Source of the DNA: CBDUXT01 sp965371245
GTDB lineage: Bacteria; Planctomycetota; Phycisphaerae; UBA1845
Length of the DNA stretch: 9,026 nucleotides
Direction of reading: 5' to 3'
Assembly: GCA_965371245.1 (NCBI GenBank)
Contig: CBDUXT010000150.1
Coordinates: 1 to 9,026, forward strand
Shown here: piece after piece, positions 5,671-9,026 of the stretch
Layout of the letters: each line of letters starts with the position of its first letter
Numbering within the stretch: the stretch's first letter is position 1
The notes under the pieces: generated by a model
The model's input: only the letters and a program-made list of their open reading frames with translations
Told to the model about the DNA's origin: nothing
Database searches by the model: none
Program-made: the position numbers and the translations under genes

Positions 5671-6486
5671 CTACGCCGTCTCGCCCGAGCCGGCAGCCTT
5701 GGCGGCCTGGTCACTCCTGGCCGCTCGCTCACCAGCGAGAAACTCGTTGATCTCGCGCACGTAGCGTTTACGCTGAGAGGAGAACCGAGCGAAGAGGTTG
5801 TAGTAGCCGATGTACCAGACGGCGGCGAACCCATCGAGCATGTTGATCTTCTTACCCTCGGCGTACGTTCGCCCGTAGTAGGAAATGGGCACCTCGTAGC
5901 ATCGCGCCTTGGTCTTGGAGACCATGGCCGTGATCTCCACCTCCATGCCGAACCCGCTGCTGGTGATGGGCATCTTCTGGAGGATCGGCGTGCGGAACGC
6001 CTTGTAACACGTCTCGATGTCCGTCATGTTCAGGTTGGTCAACAGGTTCGAGAGAAACGTAAGGCTCTTGTTGGCGAGGAAGTGATAGAAGTACAGAACG
6101 CGAGCCGCCTTGCGAACCAGAAATCGACTGCCATACACCACGTCGCCCTTGCCCGACAGAATCGGCGCGATCACGAAGGGAATCTCGTCCGGGTCGTACT
6201 CCAGGTCCGCGTCCTGGATGATCGTCAGCGGGCTTGTGACCTCACGAACCGCACGACGGACGGCCGCCGTCTTTCCGCCGTTTCGTTCCTGACGAAGGAG
6301 TCGCACGCGCGGTGAGTCGAACGCCTCGACAATCTCGGCCGTTCGATCGGTCGAACCGTCGTCAACGACGATGATTTCTTGCACAAAGGGCAGCGAGTCA
6401 ACTCGGCGCAGGATCGTCGCAATGGTCGCCTCCTCGTTGTACGCAGGGACGACCACCGCTAGAACCCGTTCGTCGGTTGCACCCAT
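5671..6486 (-). CDS. Family 2 glycosyltransferase, dolichyl-phosphate mannose synthase-like
   Basis: This 271-residue enzyme has the GT-A fold of family 2. VPAYNEE (13-19) and DDGSTD (42-47) bind the nucleotide-sugar, and DADLEYDP (92-99) is the metal-binding DXD region. YGSRF (118-122), DIETCYKAF (156-164) and SYYGRTYAEGKKI (202-214) are typical of polyprenyl-phosphate sugar synthases. The likely reaction is transfer of a sugar such as mannose or glucose from a nucleotide donor to polyprenyl phosphate on the cytoplasmic face of the membrane, supplying glycan synthesis. There is no C-terminal pair of membrane helices, so it is of the soluble, single-domain kind. Residues 250-271 are an Ala-rich polar tail. 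GGAG (complement of 6495-6498) lies eight bases before the ATG. It is transcribed towards the DUF481 gene and divergently from the ABC gene. Confidence 0.92.
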   Translation of the reverse strand: MGATDERVLAVVVPAYNEEATIATILRRVDSLPFVQEIIVVDDGSTDRTAEIVEAFDSPRVRLLRQERNGGKTAAVRRAVREVTSPLTIIQDADLEYDPDEIPFVIAPILSGKGDVVYGSRFLVRKAARVLYFYHFLANKSLTFLSNLLTNLNMTDIETCYKAFRTPILQKMPITSSGFGMEVEITAMVSKTKARCYEVPISYYGRTYAEGKKINMLDGFAAVWYIGYYNLFARFSSQRKRYVREINEFLAGERAARSDQAAKAAGSGETA

Positions 6487-6584
6487 TCGCGCCGCTCCAT
6501 CGTCCCGCTTGCTCGAGGTCTGGTATCCTGTTTCACGCGTTCCGCGACGACCAGAGCCGCATGCTTCAGCTTGCGCGGACGTTC

Positions 6585-6607
6585 GCGCGGGCTAGAGCCC
6601 ACGGCTC
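6585..6607 (-). repeat. Short palindromic repeat, family B, copy 2
   Basis: On the minus strand this reads GAGCCGTGGGC, a short loop, then GCCCGCG. It differs little from the unit at 8752-8777 and shares the GAGCCG end with the one at 20-43. The stem is GGGC/GCCC around TAGA, extended by a mismatch and further pairs. Confidence 0.55.
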
Positions 6608-6689
6608 AGGAGCGACGTACAGTCATACGAGTCATGAAACGCGGTACCAGGCAGAACGTACCGGCAGCAGGCGAAATCGGCAACTGCGG

Positions 6690-6718
6690 TTGAATCCTGC
6701 GGACCGATCCGCTACAAG
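6690..6718 (+). promoter_or_regulatory. Possible promoter of the ABC/methyltransferase operon
   Basis: TTGAAT at 6690-6695 and TACAAG at 6713-6718 are separated by 17 bases. Each matches four of six consensus positions. Transcription would begin about 60 bases before the ABC start codon. The match is moderate and could be chance. Confidence 0.3.
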
Positions 6719-6785
6719 CAACATCGGCCGCCACCGATTCCGACGGTGAGACGGTCTTCGCCACCCAAGCAAGGGGCGCACCCTC

Positions 6786-8006
6786 ATGGCCGGGGTCACA
6801 CTCGAACTCGTTTCCAAGACCTTCCACGCCAAACGCAGCGTGATACGCGCGGTGGACGACGTATCGTTTTGTGCAGCGGATGGTGAGTTCGTTGTGCTCG
6901 TGGGTCCCTCCGGCTGCGGAAAGACCACGACGCTACGCCTCATCGCCGGGCTGGAGGAGCCGTCCGCCGGCACGATTCGCATCGGCGATCGCGTGGTCAA
7001 TCGCGTCGCCCCCAAGGACCGCGACGTGGCCATGGTCTTCCAGAGCTATGCCCTCTATCCCCACATGACAGTACGAAAGAACATGGCCTTTGGACTGAAA
7101 ATGCGCGGCACGCCTCGCGCCGAAATCAAGCGAAAGGTAACGGACGCGGCCGAGATGCTCGGGCTAACAGCGCTGCTCGATCGCAAGCCCGCTTCGCTTT
7201 CCGGCGGTGAACGACAGCGCGTCGCACTCGGTCGGGCCATCGTGCGCACGCCCAACGTGTTCCTGTTGGACGAGCCGCTATCGAACCTGGACGCGCGCCT
7301 GCGCATCCGAATGCGAACGGAGCTAAAGGCGCTGCACCGGCGCCTCGGGACGACCATCATTCACGTCACGCACGACCAGGAGGAGGCCATGACGCTCGGC
7401 GACCGTATCGTCGTGCTCAACCTCGGGGCGATTCAACAGGTCGGCGCGCCGCTGGATATCTATCGCAACCCGGCGAATCGCTTCGTAGCCGGCTTCTTTG
7501 GCAACCCACCGATGAACTTCCTCGAAGGAAAAGTGATGGCCGACGGTGCGGACCTCTGTGTGCTCGGTGCGCTGGGTCGGATGCCCTTCGCCGGCGACCG
7601 CGCCGACGGACTCCGCGCGCTTGTCGGGCATTCCGTTACCTTGGGCGTTCGCCCGGAGGATGTCCGGATATCCATCGACTCAGGTTCGCGCGCCGCCGAT
7701 GCCGGATCCGTGACATCCCAGGCTCTGCTTCGCATCGAAAACGCCCGCGTCCACCTGGTTGAGCCGCTCGGGGACCGAACCATCATTCACCTGGCCGCGG
7801 GCGACGAGGGCGTTGTCGCAACCGTTCCTCCAACGATGGTCCTCGCGCTCGGGGACACGGTGACGCTGGCTGTAGACCCCGCGCGGATGCACGTCTTCGC
7901 CAGCGGCGACACCGGCGTTCGCCTGACCCCGATAGGTTCGCGGTGTTGCGCGCCACCCGGAACAACAATGGGAACAGAGCACCAGGCTGGCGGAATCGAC
8001 TCATGA
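6786..8006 (+). CDS. ABC transporter ATP-binding protein, MalK/UgpC type
   Basis: This 406-residue ATPase would power an importer of sugars or related solutes from the cytoplasmic side. All motifs are intact: Walker A GPSGCGKTT (40-48), Q-loop Gln86, signature LSGGERQ (138-144), Walker B VFLLDEP (158-164) with Glu163, D-loop SNLD (166-169) and switch His196. After FFGNPPMNFLEG (237-248) comes the regulatory TOBE/OB region typical of the CUT1 family, with LGVRPEDVRI (286-295) and EPLGDRTIIHL (326-336). It is longer than classical MalK (about 370 residues), mainly through a polar tail after about residue 380. AAGGGG lies nine bases before the ATG. No permease or binding protein is next to it; CUT1 ATPases are often shared between importers, so its partners may be elsewhere. 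The stop overlaps the methyltransferase start. Confidence 0.93.
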   Translation: MAGVTLELVSKTFHAKRSVIRAVDDVSFCAADGEFVVLVGPSGCGKTTTLRLIAGLEEPSAGTIRIGDRVVNRVAPKDRDVAMVFQSYALYPHMTVRKNMAFGLKMRGTPRAEIKRKVTDAAEMLGLTALLDRKPASLSGGERQRVALGRAIVRTPNVFLLDEPLSNLDARLRIRMRTELKALHRRLGTTIIHVTHDQEEAMTLGDRIVVLNLGAIQQVGAPLDIYRNPANRFVAGFFGNPPMNFLEGKVMADGADLCVLGALGRMPFAGDRADGLRALVGHSVTLGVRPEDVRISIDSGSRAADAGSVTSQALLRIENARVHLVEPLGDRTIIHLAAGDEGVVATVPPTMVLALGDTVTLAVDPARMHVFASGDTGVRLTPIGSRCCAPPGTTMGTEHQAGGIDS

Positions 8007-8728
8007 AACAGGGGCCATCAGAACCCGAATCGCCCTTCGACCTGAAGGACGGCGTCCCGCACTTCCGCGGACTTCGTGTCCAGCGGCGTGATATTCGGGT
8101 CGCGGGTCGGCGGTTTGTCATTGCGGGACTTAAAGACGTGGCGGACCTGCTGGACGACCCGGAGTTCTCCCAACGGTTCATCGACGAGAACCGCGCGCCC
8201 TATGGGCTGGAGCTTTGGCCCGCCGCCTCGATGCTGACGGATTACCTACTCCAAGGAGAAGCCGGATCCGGGCGCGAGGCCGTCGAACTCGGCTGCGGAC
8301 TCGGGCTGGGTTCCATCGCCGCGACGCGGGCCGGATGGCGTGTCACCGCCACGGACCGCGACGAGGAATCGCTCATCTTTGCGCGGCACAACGCGCGGCT
8401 CAACGGCGTGCGGATCAACCGCTTCGCCCTGCTCGACTGGGGCGATCCGCCGGAGGACTGGCGATTCGATCGCGTGCTGGCCGCCGACGTGCTCTACGAA
8501 CGCGCCGACCACGAGCCGATCCTCCGGTGCATTGACGGTGTGCTGGCAGCAGGCGGCGTGGCCATCCTGGTGGACCCCAACCGGAACGTGGCCGACGAGT
8601 TTGCCTCGACGGCCGAGAACCACGGCTTCTCCGTTGATGTCAACCGCACGGCACCCATGCGCGTGGACGACCGTCAGGCGAACGGGCGTATCTTTGAGCT
8701 TCGTCGCAGCGCCGAGCGGTTCGACTAG
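8003..8728 (+). CDS. SAM-dependent methyltransferase, Methyltransf_16-like
   Basis: This 241-residue protein is a class I methyltransferase. Motif I VELGCGLGLGSIAA (94-107) binds SAM, and Asp118 in ATDRD is the expected acidic residue at the end of strand 2. PYGLELWPAA (66-75) before motif I and DVLYE (162-166) after it are hallmarks of the lysine-methyltransferase-like family PF10294. The last strands end in GRIFELRR (228-235). Bacterial relatives include protein lysine methyltransferases such as those acting on ETF-beta, so a protein substrate is plausible but not shown. ATG 8003 overlaps the ABC gene stop as ATGA, which implies translational coupling. I preferred it to the in-frame 7943 start, which lies inside the ABC gene and adds 20 residues without conserved features. 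No signal peptide is present. Confidence 0.88.
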   Translation: MKQGPSEPESPFDLKDGVPHFRGLRVQRRDIRVAGRRFVIAGLKDVADLLDDPEFSQRFIDENRAPYGLELWPAASMLTDYLLQGEAGSGREAVELGCGLGLGSIAATRAGWRVTATDRDEESLIFARHNARLNGVRINRFALLDWGDPPEDWRFDRVLAADVLYERADHEPILRCIDGVLAAGGVAILVDPNRNVADEFASTAENHGFSVDVNRTAPMRVDDRQANGRIFELRRSAERFD

Positions 8729-8751
8729 CGCAGGCCCCGTTTTCTGGTCCC

Positions 8752-8777
8752 GAGCCGCGGGCTTCTAGCCCGCGCGG
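8752..8777 (+). repeat. Short palindromic repeat, family B, copy 3
   Basis: CGCGGGC (8756-8762) and GCCCGCG (8768-8774) form a perfect 7-bp stem around TTCTA. The unit starts GAGCCG at 8752. It begins 23 bases after the methyltransferase stop codon and closely matches the unit at 6585-6607 read in the opposite direction. Confidence 0.6.
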
Positions 8778-8817
8778 TGCCTCGTGCTCCGTCCCGCGCA
8801 CGTTGACGGGTTCGACC

Positions 8818-8870
8818 AAACCGAGCCGCGACCGGGAGGGAGCGCCTTCGTACGCGAAACCGGACCGCTT
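8818..8870 (+). repeat. Palindromic repeat family A, copy 3, second arm missing
   Basis: About 47 of 53 positions match the complement of 216-268, including the whole spacer, so it is the same element in the opposite orientation. The first arm starts GAGCCGCGACC at 8823. The second arm is expected from 8866 but only its first five bases (CGCTT, 8866-8870) remain. Then comes an unrelated hairpin and the putative intron end. The element is therefore truncated or interrupted. Confidence 0.75.
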
Positions 8871-8872
8871 GC

Positions 8873-8890
8873 GGCGGGCAACAGCCCGCC
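8873..8890 (+). repeat. Hairpin directly before the putative intron
   Basis: GGCGGGC (8873-8879) and GCCCGCC (8884-8890) form a perfect 7-bp stem around AACA. It ends three bases before the proposed intron start at 8894. Group IIC introns are known to insert just after stem-loops, so this could be the target structure. The T-rich tail usual at such targets is absent. Confidence 0.5.
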
Positions 8891-8893
8891 CCA

Positions 8894-9026
8894 GTGCGCC
8901 TGAAACTGTACTCGATCGGAAGGGTGGAAGTCCCTTCCAGGCATGCGCTCTCCGGCCTGTAACCGAAGGTAACTGCGTCGCCGCGAGGCGGGGTGGAGAG
9001 CAACCGGAGGTGAATCATCGGTCCGT
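8894..9026 (+). ncRNA. Group II intron, 5' end only (runs off the window)
   Basis: The sequence from 8894 starts GTGCG, the usual 5' end of bacterial group II introns. A perfect stem GGAAGGG/CCCTTCC (8918-8924 with 8932-8938) encloses TGGAAGT, like the GGGTGAAAGTCCC element of domain I. Then come a GTAACCGAAGGTAACTGCG segment, a stem CGCC/GGCG with a GCGA tetraloop (8979-8990), and GGTGGAGAGCAACCGG. CTCTCC (8948-8953) pairs with GGAGAG (8995-9000), closing a multi-branched domain. The match is from memory of intron sequences, without a covariance search. The intron-encoded reverse transcriptase and domains V and VI would lie to the right. Such introns are self-splicing, mobile RNAs. Confidence 0.65.

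Larger units (their letters stand above)
6487..6785. other. Divergent intergenic region between glycosyltransferase and ABC genes
   Basis: About 300 bp with no supported gene. It contains a family B repeat at 6585-6607 inside a larger pair of inverted ends, GAGCCG (6554-6559) and CGGCTC (6602-6607). A possible promoter for the ABC operon is at 6690-6718. No promoter for the glycosyltransferase was recognised. Confidence 0.5.
8729..8893. other. Repeat-filled 3' flank of the methyltransferase gene
   Basis: This stretch carries a family B unit, a partial family A unit and a third hairpin at 8873-8890, with 46 non-repeat bases (8778-8817) between the first two. No gene is supported. No hairpin here is followed by a T-run, so I do not call a terminator. 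Confidence 0.5.

Noticed and set aside
5599..6315. A 238-residue open frame on the plus strand
   Set aside because: It is antisense to the glycosyltransferase, whose motifs are complete. It starts inside the double hairpin and resembles nothing.
8752..8777. Rho-independent terminator of the methyltransferase gene
   Set aside because: The stem is good but is followed by GGTGCCTCG and no T-run. Its likeness to two other units points to a dispersed repeat.
1..9026. CRISPR array
   Set aside because: The repeats are few, widely spaced, palindromic and in both orientations, with no regular spacers and no cas genes.

Overview
The window is about 9 kb of GC-rich bacterial chromosome with seven well-supported protein genes and one probable small lipoprotein gene. 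They are separated by intergenic stretches unusually full of palindromic repeats. The organism is probably a member of the Planctomycetota, perhaps from a Phycisphaerae-like lineage. That is an inference from three things: the dispersed GAGCCGCGACCGT-type palindromes, a tiny lipoprotein with an FGGC lipobox, and the gene repertoire. There is no rRNA or other marker gene to settle it. No tRNA, rRNA, CRISPR array or complete insertion sequence was seen.

Layout: 1-292 is non-coding and carries a short hairpin and a 65-bp palindromic repeat. A geranylgeranyl-reductase-like FAD oxidoreductase is on the minus strand (293-1411). Across a 454-bp divergent gap lie two plus-strand genes in one probable operon, a sulfotransferase-like protein (1866-2600) and a class IV (branched-chain-type) aminotransferase (2627-3535). 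A 300-bp chain of small hairpins follows, then a good sigma70-like promoter and a 73-residue putative lipoprotein (3915-4136). A 76-bp palindrome bracketed by 14-bp direct repeats comes next, then a DUF481 outer-membrane protein (4488-5549). That gene converges on a minus-strand family 2 glycosyltransferase (5671-6486), with a double hairpin between them. From the divergent gap 6487-6785 run a MalK/UgpC-type ABC ATPase (6786-8006) and a Methyltransf_16-like methyltransferase (8003-8728), which overlap by ATGA and are probably translationally coupled.

The last 300 bp hold two more repeats. The final 133 bp read like the 5' end of a group II intron, whose body and any reverse transcriptase lie beyond the window. 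Its start directly follows a hairpin at the point where a dispersed palindrome has lost its second arm.

Most genes are housekeeping or cell-envelope functions. The parts most worth following are the sulfotransferase/aminotransferase pair, the ABC ATPase coupled to a methyltransferase with no permease beside it, the modular palindromes sharing GAGCCG ends, and the intron junction. I did not find a clearly new defence or mobile system fully contained in the window.
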